Shown here piece by piece: positions 1-9,683 of a DNA stretch of 64,000 nt (its first letter is position 1; each line of letters starts with the position of its first letter). The notes under the pieces are model-generated. The model searched no databases, was not told the DNA's origin, and saw nothing but the letters and a program-made list of their open reading frames with translations. Position numbers and translations under genes: made by a program. The stretch is from Photorhabdus akhurstii (GTDB lineage: Bacteria > Pseudomonadota > Gammaproteobacteria > Enterobacterales > Enterobacteriaceae): NCBI RefSeq assembly GCF_018448925.1, contig NZ_RCWE01000014.1, positions 1 to 64,000 on the forward strand, written 5' to 3'.

Positions 1-82
1 CATGCCGAACTCAGCAGTGAAACGCCGTAGCGCCGATGGTAGTGTGGGGTCTCCCCATGTGAGAGTAGGACACTGCCAGGCT
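1..82 (+). rRNA. rrf: 5S ribosomal RNA, 3' part (gene cut by window edge)
   Basis: The first ~82 bases match the 3' two thirds of enterobacterial 5S rRNA, including the GCCGAACTCAG and AAACGCCGTAGCGCCGATGG blocks and the terminal CTGCCAGGC that closes the molecule. The 5' third lies outside the window. The 3' end is placed at the end of the CCAGGC helix and may be off by 1-2 bases. A terminator follows directly, so this is the last gene of an rrn operon. Confidence 0.95.
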
Positions 83-95
83 TTAAATACAGTGG

Positions 96-124
96 AAACC
101 CTCAGCGTAAGCTGGGGGTTTTTG
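96..124 (+). terminator. rrn operon terminator T1
   Basis: An 11-bp stem (AAACCCTCAGC at 96-106 with GCTGGGGGTTT at 111-121, one G-T pair) with a GTAA tetraloop is followed by a short T run. It lies 14 nt after the 5S rRNA, as expected for the first intrinsic terminator of an rrn operon. Confidence 0.9.
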
Positions 125-298
125 CGTATTGAGGCATATCTCACTTTGTTTGCTTATATTGCCTGGTTACTGTGTCTCTCCGCATTATATAGGACCAACT
201 CTGTCGGGAACGGATTTGAACGTCGCGAGTCGAGACGGTCGGCAAAGCGAACGGTTAAAGAGTTGTTTGTAAGCCGATGAGATTTATAAAGTTGTCAT

Positions 299-327
299 AC
301 TGCCCGCTTAATAGTGGGCAGTTTTGT
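299..327 (+). terminator. Second terminator downstream of rrn (T2-like)
   Basis: The stem ACTGCCCGCT (299-308) pairs with AGTGGGCAGT (313-322) and is followed by TTTTG. Tandem T1/T2 terminators are known behind rrn operons. The ~175 bases between the two hairpins contain a GC-rich block (about 190-260) with no gene I can identify. Confidence 0.75.
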
Positions 328-1091
328 ATTTAGCGGTACATCGTTGTTTCCCCCTGACCGGAATTTGCCTTGAGACAAAGTTTTTTTCATGCTTCTTAGA
401 TGATATAAGTTGTTGTTCTTCCCATAATCGTTGAGATTTTTTTGGGATTTTGTCTCATACGCCGTAAAAACTCTGCTTAAATAACCTGTAGTGAGTTAAT
501 GAGATTTTCCATGTTTCTGGTTAATGTCTTCAACATTCTGACGATGAGTATCCATAAGATCAAAGTCGAAGCATATAAGCAAGTAAAGTAATATTTCAGA
601 AATATATTTATTAACTGAATGGTGATATTTAATTTTAGCTGTTCGTTATAGTTATTTAGGAATAAATAATATTTCAAAATGGGATTACATCGATGGTTTT
701 TTTAAATATATCTGTTCCTATGAATTTCTTGCCCTAAAAGGCTATATTCTTTGGAGTATAATATTTAATTGAAATTAAAACATCATTATGAAAAGCTATT
801 TTTTGAAGTCGTGCCGGGTATTTAAGTATCGAAAATAAATTTCATTATTTGAGTTTTATTTTTATCAGATATTGGGAATAAAGCTGAAAAGAGGGGGTGC
901 TATGTTCTCTTAATTTGTTAAAAACCACTATCCTTATTGTATAATATATGAGGCTTTAAAATAGTATATGATTAATAAGGTATATGTGACCTGCTATATT
1001 AATATTTCTAAAGAGAACATTAGAGAATTATGATTCGATAAAATTTTGTTATAAATGAAAATTGAAATTTATCAAATTAAAATTCGATGGT
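328..1091. other. AT-rich intergenic region, no gene recognised
   Basis: About 760 bases of AT-rich DNA between the rrn terminators and the pssA terminator. Short open frames here are full of rare AT-rich codons, lack ribosome binding sites and resemble nothing I know. The only structure seen is a nested inverted repeat at 902-1020: ATGTTCTCTT pairs with AAGAGAACAT, and inside it CCTTATT pairs with AATAAGG. Confidence 0.6.
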
Positions 1092-1129
1092 AAAAAATCT
1101 CCCGAAATATATTCAATATCAGGAGATTT
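1092..1129 (-). terminator. pssA terminator
   Basis: Read on the minus strand, AAATCTCC (complement of 122-129) pairs with GGAGATTT (complement of 95-102), and the second arm runs into a TTTTTTA tract. It lies 35 bases after the pssA stop codon. Confidence 0.8.
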
Positions 1130-1163
1130 GATTTAGAAAAGATAATTCGCTTTATCGATTCAA

Positions 1164-2519
1164 TTACAGAATACGACTAATCAGTCTGTCTACCCGGATA
1201 CGGCGTAAACGGCGGATAAGTTTACGTACTTTGACTGGGTAAAGCTGGATGCTGTCCAATTCCTGATAATTACTGACAACCGTAGTATAAGTACGGATAC
1301 AGTGCAGTTCTTCTGTACGTTGCTCCTGCATTTCTTTATGAGGATCGTGGATAAGAATAGCATTTTCTAAATCTAGTCCCCAGGCACGAGGATTGAGATT
1401 ATTTCCTGTAATCAATTGCCATTGATTATCCACCCACACACCTTTTAGGTGGTAGCTATTATCACCATCTTTCCATAACCTGATCGTCAGTTGATTGTTG
1501 TCAACATAACGCTGTAGTCTGCTGATGAAACGGCGCAGATTGATTTCATATAAATAGGGTAATGCGCCGATAATTTTAAATGGCTCTTCCGGTGGAATAT
1601 AAAAATCGTTAGCAGTTTTATCGCCAACAATAATTTCCACGTGTTTACCTTTACGGAGTAGATTAACAATCCGCCGAACAATGATAGCTGGAAGATTAAA
1701 ATACGGAGTACAAATAATCAGTTTTTGTTCTGTGCTGGCGATCAGATGGCTAATGGTTTTATTTAGTAGATTTTTCTTTCCCAGACCGGCAAGTGGAGTG
1801 ACAGATAGTTCATCATTCGTTGCCTGGTTATTTATTTTATAGGTCGTGTGCCTCAAAGAAAAACGTAATTGACGGATCAGGTTTTTAATTTCAGGAATAC
1901 GAGGACGATCCTTACAATCCAGTTTCTGTACCGCTCCTGTAGCGATAATGTAACTATCAACAAAGTGTTTCATTGCTTCTGCAAGTTCTGCATTGTGAAG
2001 CAAATGGTAGCGATCATAACGATATTTATCATGTTGGTGGAGATAAACGTCATTAATGCTTGCTCCGCTATAAATCACAGTATCGTCAAAGATAAACCCT
2101 TTTAAATGTAAAACACCCAGTGCTTCGCGGGTATTTACAGGCACGCCTAGTACTGGAATTTTCACATCGGGATAAGCTTCTGCCATAGAACAATACCAAT
2201 CGGCATTCGTTACCATTGCAGCGGCGCCAATTCGTCCACGTTGTGCCCGATGCCAGTCAACGAGCACTTTAATGTCCAAGTCCGGACGTTGTTGTTTAGC
2301 TGTATAAAGTGCATTCAGGATATCTCTCCCTGCATCATCATTTTCCAGATAGAGGGAGATGATATAAATATGTTTTTCAGCGTTAGCAATTTTTTCCAGC
2401 AGGGTGCTGCGGAACACTTCAGGTTGATAAAGTGTTTTAACATCAGCAACTGACTGAGGTAGCTTAGGCAGTTGTGCAAGGTGTTGTTGATGTTTAGCTT
2501 GTTTGAATTTAGACAACAT
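1164..2519 (-). CDS. pssA: CDP-diacylglycerol-serine O-phosphatidyltransferase
   Basis: Makes phosphatidylserine from CDP-diacylglycerol and L-serine, the committed step towards phosphatidylethanolamine, at the cytoplasmic face of the inner membrane. The protein belongs to the phospholipase D superfamily. Two HKD motifs are visible: H138-x-K140-x4-D145 in the N-terminal half, and a YHLKG motif near residue 360 followed by ITGNNLNPRAW. The very basic C-terminus (RKLIRRLRRIR...) is typical of the ribosome-associated E. coli enzyme. At 451 aa it equals E. coli PssA when started at the second of two adjacent Met codons. It lies downstream of patZ on the same strand, as in E. coli, but 160 bases apart. 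Confidence 0.97.
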   Translation of the reverse strand: MLSKFKQAKHQQHLAQLPKLPQSVADVKTLYQPEVFRSTLLEKIANAEKHIYIISLYLENDDAGRDILNALYTAKQQRPDLDIKVLVDWHRAQRGRIGAAAMVTNADWYCSMAEAYPDVKIPVLGVPVNTREALGVLHLKGFIFDDTVIYSGASINDVYLHQHDKYRYDRYHLLHNAELAEAMKHFVDSYIIATGAVQKLDCKDRPRIPEIKNLIRQLRFSLRHTTYKINNQATNDELSVTPLAGLGKKNLLNKTISHLIASTEQKLIICTPYFNLPAIIVRRIVNLLRKGKHVEIIVGDKTANDFYIPPEEPFKIIGALPYLYEINLRRFISRLQRYVDNNQLTIRLWKDGDNSYHLKGVWVDNQWQLITGNNLNPRAWGLDLENAILIHDPHKEMQEQRTEELHCIRTYTTVVSNYQELDSIQLYPVKVRKLIRRLRRIRVDRLISRIL

Positions 2520-2682
2520 CACAGTGCGCTTTTTCTCTTATGTTGGATGGCTAAAAGACTACTATGTAAAGCAATGAATCAAATGATCTGGCGATAATAC
2601 CATTAGTCTGGCTAATTGTGAGCATGATTTAACGCTCTAATGCCTAATGATTCAAGTCTGTGCGATTCATCACGAAGTTGAT

Positions 2683-5325
2683 TTAAAGTTCGAGGGATAA
2701 GTTTACAATGCTATCCTCAAATTGAACATCTATGGTAAATCCCAGTTTTTTAGCCAGTTTTATCATAGTACGGTTTTCTGGCATGGTGATAGCATTTAGG
2801 CGGTTTATGCCATGTTCTCGCGTATAGTTAATCAGTTTTATCATAAGCTGATATCCAAGGGTAATCCCTTTTAAGTCAGAACGCACTAGCACAGCGAATT
2901 CTGCTTCGACATTATCAGGATCAGCTATGGCACGAGTAACCCCGATAATTTCCGGAGTCGTTTTAGGATGTCGTACGGCAACAAATGCCATTTCGCGGTC
3001 GTAATCAATCTGAGTCATATTTGCCAGATCATCATGTGTGAATTCACTGATTTCACTAAAGTAACGGTAATAGAGATCTTCTTTAGTAACCTGGCCGATA
3101 AAATCTTTCAGCAACGGTTCATCTTCTGGCAAAATCGGGCGTAGCAGGCATTCAGCACCTCCTTTGAGTCTTATCATTTCTTCTAATTCGCCTGGATATG
3201 GACGGATAGCTAATCTGGTTCGTGGATCACCTTCTATTGAAGATAATTCCATTGAAACATCTAATAATGTGAATTCGTCTCCAGAAGCCAGTAACGGATG
3301 AATATCTAGTCGTACAATTTGCGGGCAATCAAGTAACAGATTAGATACCTGAACTAACAGTCGGCTGAGTGCTAGTATGTCTAATGATTGGGGAGCGCCC
3401 TTGAGCTTAATTTTTCTACTTTTAATCGCTTGAATAACCAGATATCGCGCTAATGCCATATTGAGTGGCGGCAACGCGACGGCTACTTGTGTTTCCTGCG
3501 ACCACTCAATACCGCCTTCACCTAACATAATCAGTGGGCCAAATACTTCATCTTGTTCTACGGCAATACGTAGCTCTTGTGCGCCGGCACGGTTTGCCAT
3601 GCTTTGAACTAACAGTCCTTGAATTCTTGCGTGTGGGAAATTTTGATTGACACGTTCGATAATCGCTTGAGCAGAAGCCTTGACCTCATTTGCATTTCGC
3701 AAATAGAGCATAACCCCCTGAACTTCTGATTTATGCGGGATATCTGGCGAGCGTAATTTCAGAGCGACAGGATAACCGATCTGTTGGGCAATATTGACTG
3801 CTTCATCACTGTTATAAGCAATCCATGTTGGCAATGTATTGAGGCCATAGGCTGCCAGAATAGGTTGAACTTCATGGGTATCTAGACGAGAGTTTCCTTG
3901 TTCCAGCGCTTGTTGTATGCATTGATGGGCACGTGCAGTATTAGCGGTGATGTTTGCTGGTAGAGCGGGTGTTTCTGTTAATTGTTTTTGATTGCGACGA
4001 TATTCCACCATGTGCATGAAAGCAGTAATTGCCCCTTCAGGGGTGCGATAAGTTGGAATACCTGCTTCACTGAATAGGCGGCGGGCTTCTTGAGAAGAGT
4101 ATTCACCGCACCAATTGGTAAAAATAGTTAGCCATTTTCCCCTTGGGTGTTTACGGATTGTTTCAATGACTTTGGTGGCGGTTTGAATACCGGGGGCAAT
4201 TGCGCTAGGAGAATGGATGAGCAACAGGGCATCATGGTCGTGGCTGTCTAGTAACGGTTTTAACGCAGCAATATAACGGTCCACCGTGGAGTCATCTCTT
4301 AAATCCAGCGGATTATGTAGGGAGATAGTTTCTGGTAATTGTGTTTTTAATGCTTTCGTTGTCTCTTCACCTAATATTGCGAGCTTACCGTTACGGCGGA
4401 ATAACTCATCCAGCGCCATTGCGGTTGGAGCAGCACCATTGCTGACGATAAATAGTCGTTCTCCCCGTAAAGGCGACATATGGCTTAGGGTTTCTACAGC
4501 AGAAAACATTTCATGCGTATCTTGCACGCGTAATAATCCGGCTCGCTGAATTGCTGCATCATAAGCTGCATCCAGATTTTGTTGTTCACCAAGTAATTTC
4601 TGTGCTCGCTTGGTACGGCCGCTTTTGACCACCAAAATAGGTTTATTGCGGGAAGCGCTTCTGGATGCAGAAAGAAAGCGACGAGCGTCATGGATATGTT
4701 CTACATAGAGCAAGATAGCGCTGGTTTTACTGTCACGAGCCAGAAAATCGAGCAGATGATCAATATCGATATCTACACTGTCACCTAACGCGATAAAGTA
4801 GGAAAATCCGACTCCCCGATGTTGCGCCCAGTCAAGAATTGTATTTGAGACTGCCGCAGATTGAGAAATAAAGGCTAATTTCCCTTTGAGAATTGGAATC
4901 GGAGAAAAGCTGGCATTCAGCCCTTGCCAGGGGGCCAGTAGTCCCAAACTGTTTGGTCCTAGTAGTCGGATGCTATAGCGCAGGCAACACTGTTTTAGTT
5001 CAGGAAATTGAGGCTTTGGCGAAGAAAGAATAATCACTGTCTTGCAACCTAATTGCCCCAGTTGTTCCAGGCATGGCAAATTGCGGTGGTGATGAGTACA
5101 GATAATGGCTAAATCTGGTGTGATTGGTAATTTATCTATTGAAGGGTAAGCGAAAACCCCTTGAACAGAACGACTATTGGGGGTTACCGGTAGTATTGGC
5201 CCGGCAAAGCCTCCTGCGAGTAGGTTGCGCATCATAACTGAACCCGCTCGTTCTGGTTTTTCTGAGGCGCCAATTACAGCAATGGATTTAGGGCGTAATA
5301 AAGCTTCAAGTCCGCGCTGGCTCAT
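2683..5325 (-). CDS. patZ: Protein lysine acetyltransferase Pat/PatZ
   Basis: Acetyl-CoA-dependent Nε-lysine acetyltransferase (also called YfiQ or Pka) that acetylates and inactivates acetyl-CoA synthetase and other metabolic enzymes. The N-terminal ~700 residues form an ADP-forming acyl-CoA-synthetase-like region: a CoA-binding domain starting at SIAVIGAS, then an ATP-grasp portion around PDIPHKSEVQGVML. The C-terminal ~150 residues are a GNAT acetyltransferase domain containing EFAVLVRSDLKG. Length (880 aa) and start (MSQRGLEALLRPKS) agree with E. coli YfiQ. pssA follows on the same strand. The E. coli neighbour tapT (yfiP) is not seen upstream. Confidence 0.95.
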   Translation of the reverse strand: MSQRGLEALLRPKSIAVIGASEKPERAGSVMMRNLLAGGFAGPILPVTPNSRSVQGVFAYPSIDKLPITPDLAIICTHHHRNLPCLEQLGQLGCKTVIILSSPKPQFPELKQCCLRYSIRLLGPNSLGLLAPWQGLNASFSPIPILKGKLAFISQSAAVSNTILDWAQHRGVGFSYFIALGDSVDIDIDHLLDFLARDSKTSAILLYVEHIHDARRFLSASRSASRNKPILVVKSGRTKRAQKLLGEQQNLDAAYDAAIQRAGLLRVQDTHEMFSAVETLSHMSPLRGERLFIVSNGAAPTAMALDELFRRNGKLAILGEETTKALKTQLPETISLHNPLDLRDDSTVDRYIAALKPLLDSHDHDALLLIHSPSAIAPGIQTATKVIETIRKHPRGKWLTIFTNWCGEYSSQEARRLFSEAGIPTYRTPEGAITAFMHMVEYRRNQKQLTETPALPANITANTARAHQCIQQALEQGNSRLDTHEVQPILAAYGLNTLPTWIAYNSDEAVNIAQQIGYPVALKLRSPDIPHKSEVQGVMLYLRNANEVKASAQAIIERVNQNFPHARIQGLLVQSMANRAGAQELRIAVEQDEVFGPLIMLGEGGIEWSQETQVAVALPPLNMALARYLVIQAIKSRKIKLKGAPQSLDILALSRLLVQVSNLLLDCPQIVRLDIHPLLASGDEFTLLDVSMELSSIEGDPRTRLAIRPYPGELEEMIRLKGGAECLLRPILPEDEPLLKDFIGQVTKEDLYYRYFSEISEFTHDDLANMTQIDYDREMAFVAVRHPKTTPEIIGVTRAIADPDNVEAEFAVLVRSDLKGITLGYQLMIKLINYTREHGINRLNAITMPENRTMIKLAKKLGFTIDVQFEDSIVNLSLEL

Positions 5326-5646
5326 CAGGAGGCTCCTTATTTGTGGTTAATTGATAACTGTAGCTGATTTCGCAAATCATTGCTGTGACTTACGTTATCG
5401 GATGCAGTTGCTGAGAAGCAATTAAATTGCCAGCTTGTTCCAAAATGGTCCCAGGTTGTAGCTTGAATATCTTCGGTGGGTGTCTGTTTCAACAGGTAGC
5501 TTGACTGTGCTCTTCGTGGCAAGTACGGCATGCCTCGCCGAAAGCAGGAAAATTAAGGACGCATTTTATTGGATTATGGTTGTCAGAGGTAGCTTAAGAT
5601 GCGCACATCAGGTAATCTTCGCGCCATAAAGCAGTTGGAGAAACGA

Positions 5647-6663
5647 ATGAACGATTCATACAGTGGTAAAAATGGCAAAGTCAAAGTGATGTATGTCCGC
5701 AGTGAGGGCGATAATGACAGCCGCAGCAATAACAAACGTCCGTCTGGCAAAGGGCGCGATCAAGGTCAGCGTCGTCGGGACGGTGAGCGCACATCCCGTT
5801 CTCCGCGTGTCAATGAGCGTGAAAGATCGCCTTGGAAAACAGTGTCACGCCCTGAGAGTGATTCTTTACCATCAGAGCATGGTGGTATCAGTGGGAAAAG
5901 CCAGATTGATCCTGAACAGCTCCGTCGTCAGCGCATGGAAGAAACCCGGATTTATGGTGAAAATGCTTGTCAGGCGATGTTTAAAAACCGTTCTGAAGCG
6001 ATAGTGCGTGCATGGTTTGTTGAGTCAGTGACACCACGTTTCCGCAATGCGCTGAAATGGATGGCTGCTAACCGTAAAGCCTATCATGTTGTGGATGAAG
6101 CTGAACTGACAAAAGTGTCAGGTACTGAACATCATGGTGGTGTTTGTTTTCTGATTAAGAAACGTAACGGCTTGGATGCAGAGACCTACCTGAAAGATGC
6201 TCCAGTAAAAGATTGTGTTTTGGCTCTTGAAGATGTGGGTAATCCTCACAACCTTGGCGCTATTATGCGAAGCTGTGCGCATTTCGGTGTGCAAGGGGTG
6301 ATTTTGCATGATGTGGCCTTGCTGGAGTCGGGGGCGGCTATCCGTACAGCAGAAGGTGGCGCTGAGCATATTAAAGGTATTGATGCTGATAGCTTGCTCA
6401 CCACATTGAATAAATTTCGTCAAGCGGGTTACACCATTGTGACGACATCCAGCCATAAAGGTAGTACCGATTTAGCTAAAGCTGAATTACCGGAAAAAAT
6501 GGTTCTGGTTCTTGGTCAGGAACGTGATGGTTTGAGTGACAGTGCCTGGAAACATGGTGATATGAGTTTGTTTGTTGGCGGCACGGGTTTAGTCGAAAGT
6601 CTGAACGTTTCTGTTGCAACTGGCATTATGCTGGCTGAATGGTGGCGACAGAATAAAGTTTGA
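5647..6663 (+). CDS. yfiF: TrmH/SpoU-family tRNA/rRNA 2'-O-methyltransferase YfiF
   Basis: Predicted SAM-dependent RNA ribose methyltransferase of the SPOUT class; its substrate is not firmly established. Residues 1-90 are a hydrophilic, Arg/Gly/Ser-rich tail. The middle ([19 protein letters not shown]) is the SpoU substrate-binding domain. The C-terminal ~150 residues are the knotted catalytic domain with the [22 protein letters not shown] and [11 protein letters not shown] motifs. The start at 5647 (MNDSYSGK) has a GGAG box 7 bases upstream and matches E. coli YfiF; a frame open from 5599 would add 16 unconserved residues. The gene converges on emrB, sharing a terminator. Confidence 0.9.
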   Translation: MNDSYSGKNGKVKVMYVRSEGDNDSRSNNKRPSGKGRDQGQRRRDGERTSRSPRVNERERSPWKTVSRPESDSLPSEHGGISGKSQIDPEQLRRQRMEETRIYGENACQAMFKNRSEAIVRAWFVESVTPRFRNALKWMAANRKAYHVVDEAELTKVSGTEHHGGVCFLIKKRNGLDAETYLKDAPVKDCVLALEDVGNPHNLGAIMRSCAHFGVQGVILHDVALLESGAAIRTAEGGAEHIKGIDADSLLTTLNKFRQAGYTIVTTSSHKGSTDLAKAELPEKMVLVLGQERDGLSDSAWKHGDMSLFVGGTGLVESLNVSVATGIMLAEWWRQNKV

Positions 6664-6668
6664 TAGGA

Positions 6669-6697
6669 AAAGCGGGGAATGTCATGTTCCCCGCTTT
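6669..6697. terminator. Bidirectional terminator between yfiF and emrB
   Basis: A perfect 11-bp stem, AAAGCGGGGAA (6669-6679) with TTCCCCGCTTT (6687-6697), lies between the convergent stops of yfiF (6663) and emrB (6709). A/T runs are built into both ends, so it can serve both directions. Confidence 0.9.
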
Positions 6698-6708
6698 GCT
6701 ATTAAGAT

Positions 6709-8250
6709 TTAGTGCGCTCCGCCAATATTCTCTTTACTTCCTTGTGTGAATGGTGGTTTCGCAAACCAGACGAGTACGATTAATATCAGGAATACGCTGG
6801 CGGAGAGCCAGAAAATTTCATTCGCTGAAATTATGAGCCCTTGATGGGTAATCTCTTTTGCCAGATAAGCGGGAATTTGTTGGTTACTCATTCCCGATTC
6901 CGATAATTGTTGATAAATCTGTTGAGTGTCGGGGCTATAAGGGTTGATGTGTTCGGTAAAATGGGAATGATGCATTGATTCCCGTTGGGTCCACATGGTT
7001 GTTGTTAGTGATGTTCCTACTGAACCTGCCAATGTTCGGATAAAATTCGATAGACTGGATGCGGATGCCACTCGCCCTGCCGGTAAGCCAGAAAGGGTAA
7101 TGGTTGTGAGTGGCATAAAGAAACAGGCAATAGCAAACCCCTGGATAAACTGAGGCCATGCGACTGCGGCAAAATCCATGCCTGGTTCGAATGTATATGC
7201 ACGCCAGTAATAGCAGATGGCATAAACAACAAAGCTGAACGTCACTATGTAGCGCATATCTGCTCTATTGCTGAATTTACCAATCAGTGGAGAAATGATG
7301 AGTGGCAATAATCCTACCGGTGCTGATGCAAGACCTGACCAGGTTGCTGTATAACCGAACACCTCCTGTAGTAACTGAGGTAATAACACAATTGTGCCGA
7401 AATAGAGCATATAAGCTAAGCTCAAACAGAAGCAGCCAATTGTAAAATTACGTTCTTTGAACAGTGATAGATCTATAATTGGGTTATCATCGGTCAATTC
7501 CCACACCACCAAAAATGCTAATGAGATGATTGCGATAACCGCCAAGATGATAATTTCTGTAGAATTAAACCAGTCTAGCTCTTTACCCTGATCTAGCATG
7601 ATTTGTAAACAACCAACGCCGACAACCAACAACATCAGTCCTATTGTGTCGATAGGTTTGATCTCTGTTTGAGTTTCACGTCCTTTCAGGGTTTGCATAG
7701 CAATCAGAATAATCGCTATACCAACAGGAACGTTGATAAAGAAAATCCATCCCCAATGGTAGTTATCACTGATGTAACCACCCAGAATAGGGCCAAAAAT
7801 CGGCGCGACAATAATCGTGAGTGACCATAACGCCAATGCCATATTTCCTTTGGCTGGTGGATAATTGTTCAGAAGTAGGCTTTGTGAAAGAGGGATAAGA
7901 GGACCTGCAACTAATCCTTGAATAACCCGAAAGAAGATTAGCATGTTAAGACTGTTGGAAATACCGCATAGCCAGGAAGCGATGGAGAATAGTGCGGTTG
8001 ACCAGATGAATAATTTAACTTCGCCGATGCGTTTTGCCAGCCATCCAGTAATCGGGATGGATATCGCATTGGCAACGCCGAAAGAAGTAATTACCCAGAT
8101 CCCTTGAGAATTTGATGATCCCAGATTACCTGAAATAGTGGGTATCGCTACGTTAGCAATGGTGGAATCCAACACTTGCATGAATGTTGCCAAGGATAAC
8201 GCAATGGTCATCCATGCAAGTTTGGCACCTGTAAGCGGCTGTTTTGTCAC
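6709..8250 (-). CDS. emrB: Multidrug efflux MFS permease EmrB
   Basis: Inner-membrane DHA2-family (14 transmembrane segment) proton-drug antiporter that works with the adaptor EmrA and an outer-membrane channel of TolC type. The 513-residue protein is hydrophobic throughout. It carries the early LDSTIANVAIPTI signature and the R-x-x-Q-G-x-x-x-G-P-L-I-P segment of DHA2 transporters. Length matches E. coli EmrB (512). It follows emrA by 14 bases, as the last gene of an mprA-emrA-emrB cluster. Known E. coli substrates include uncouplers and nalidixic acid; the substrate here is inferred. Confidence 0.94.
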   Translation of the reverse strand: MTKQPLTGAKLAWMTIALSLATFMQVLDSTIANVAIPTISGNLGSSNSQGIWVITSFGVANAISIPITGWLAKRIGEVKLFIWSTALFSIASWLCGISNSLNMLIFFRVIQGLVAGPLIPLSQSLLLNNYPPAKGNMALALWSLTIIVAPIFGPILGGYISDNYHWGWIFFINVPVGIAIILIAMQTLKGRETQTEIKPIDTIGLMLLVVGVGCLQIMLDQGKELDWFNSTEIIILAVIAIISLAFLVVWELTDDNPIIDLSLFKERNFTIGCFCLSLAYMLYFGTIVLLPQLLQEVFGYTATWSGLASAPVGLLPLIISPLIGKFSNRADMRYIVTFSFVVYAICYYWRAYTFEPGMDFAAVAWPQFIQGFAIACFFMPLTTITLSGLPAGRVASASSLSNFIRTLAGSVGTSLTTTMWTQRESMHHSHFTEHINPYSPDTQQIYQQLSESGMSNQQIPAYLAKEITHQGLIISANEIFWLSASVFLILIVLVWFAKPPFTQGSKENIGGAH

Positions 8251-8264
8251 CTTGGCCTCCGGTA

Positions 8265-9449
8265 TTATTTCCCAGCATTACTATTAATAATGTCATTAAC
8301 TATCTTATTGGCAGGAGACATATCTATTGCCAGAGCCGTGGTGTGATAAGCCGATTTAGTGCGTGTTCTATCAGACAGAACGGGGCCGTCAGGATTTGTA
8401 GTATCTACTCTGACTTTAGTCGAGAGGCCGATGCGTAATGGGTATTTTTCTAATTGCCCAGGATCAAATTCAATGCGGATGGGTAAACGTTGTACAACCT
8501 TAATCCAATTGCCACTGGCGTTCTGAGCGGGTAATAAAGAGAAGGCGCTGCCGGTACCCATATCAAGGCCAGTAATTTTGCCGCTAAATACTTTGCTCCC
8601 ACCATAGAAATCGCTGGTGATTTCCACGGGTTGACCAATGCGCATACCAGAAATTTGCGTCTCTTTGAAGTTAGCTTCGATCCACATATCGTTTGCCGAG
8701 ACTATCGCCATTAGTGGAGTATTTTTATTAATTTGAGCACCAACTTGTACACTACGGCGTGAGACATAGCCATCAATTGGGCTGACTATTTTCGTGCGTT
8801 GTAGTGCTAGCCAGGCATTACGGACTTCCGTTGCAGCTTGTTCAACGGTAGGTTGTTTCTCTAGAGGCGTATTCAGAACAATTGCTTGATTAGCGTTATA
8901 TTGTTCGATAGCCATATCCAGCGCGGCTTGGGCACTGGCGACGGCTTCCTGTGCATGTTGCAATTCTTCTTTGCCAATGACTTTTTGAACGCTAAGTATT
9001 TCACGACGGCTAAGATCATTTCGAACTTTGGTTAATTCGGATCTGCGTAGAGCGATGTTAGCCTGATACTGTTTACTGTTAACTATCTGTTGATGTGTTT
9101 GGCGAACACTGTTGGCTAATGCTGTTTTTGCTTTTTCTAATGCTAATTCTGCATCACGGGGATCGAGTTGTACCAATACACTACCGCTTTTTACAAAGTC
9201 AGTATTATCAAAGTTAACTGTGATTACACTGCCAGCGACTTGCGACATGATTTGAACTTGATTACCTGTAACGTAGGCGTTATCTGTTTCTTGGTGGTGG
9301 CGTAAAATGAGAAACCAATAGAAAAAGTAGGCAACACCGAGCAGGGCGAAGACAAGGGTTAGTAACATTAAGGCACGACTGCGTTGCCTTTTTTTGCTAC
9401 TGTTTGGATCTTGTGCCGCTTGTACTTCTATTTCCTCATTTGCGCTCAT
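8265..9449 (-). CDS. emrA: Multidrug efflux membrane-fusion protein EmrA
   Basis: Periplasmic adaptor (HlyD family) linking EmrB to the outer-membrane channel. There is a short cytoplasmic tail, one membrane anchor at about residues 26-50 (ALMLLTLVFALLGVAYFFYW), a first lipoyl half-motif near DNAYVTGNQVQIMSQVAGSV, a central coiled-coil hairpin of about 100 residues, and the second half-motif IVSPIDGYVSRRSVQVGAQI. The 394-aa length is near the E. coli 390. It lies between mprA (234 bases upstream) and emrB. Confidence 0.95.
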   Translation of the reverse strand: MSANEEIEVQAAQDPNSSKKRQRSRALMLLTLVFALLGVAYFFYWFLILRHHQETDNAYVTGNQVQIMSQVAGSVITVNFDNTDFVKSGSVLVQLDPRDAELALEKAKTALANSVRQTHQQIVNSKQYQANIALRRSELTKVRNDLSRREILSVQKVIGKEELQHAQEAVASAQAALDMAIEQYNANQAIVLNTPLEKQPTVEQAATEVRNAWLALQRTKIVSPIDGYVSRRSVQVGAQINKNTPLMAIVSANDMWIEANFKETQISGMRIGQPVEITSDFYGGSKVFSGKITGLDMGTGSAFSLLPAQNASGNWIKVVQRLPIRIEFDPGQLEKYPLRIGLSTKVRVDTTNPDGPVLSDRTRTKSAYHTTALAIDMSPANKIVNDIINSNAGK

Positions 9450-9683
9450 AGTAAATCCCCATGCTTGTTATTTATCTTCTAGTAATACTATTTTTTTCAG
9501 ATCACCTTCCAGTAGCGCTATATCATCGCTACTGGAAAGGTGAACGACACAGGATCCAATGTTATCGAAGAATAATAGTTAGCTTTTTGCAGAAAATATC
9601 ATCTTAGCTAACAGGAAAATTTTTTCGAACAATTTGACCAAGAAAGTATTGTTTGATCAAAAATTGATCGATTAAACAACAAG

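Noticed and set aside
2-280. 92-codon open frame at the window start
   Set aside because: It runs through the 5S rRNA gene and its terminator.
477-677. 66-codon minus-strand frame in the rrn-pssA gap
   Set aside because: AT-rich random composition, no ribosome binding site and no likeness to any family.
5337-5531. 64-codon frame upstream of patZ, considered as a tapT remnant
   Set aside because: None of its residues align by eye with TapT (DTW domain), and it has no start signal.
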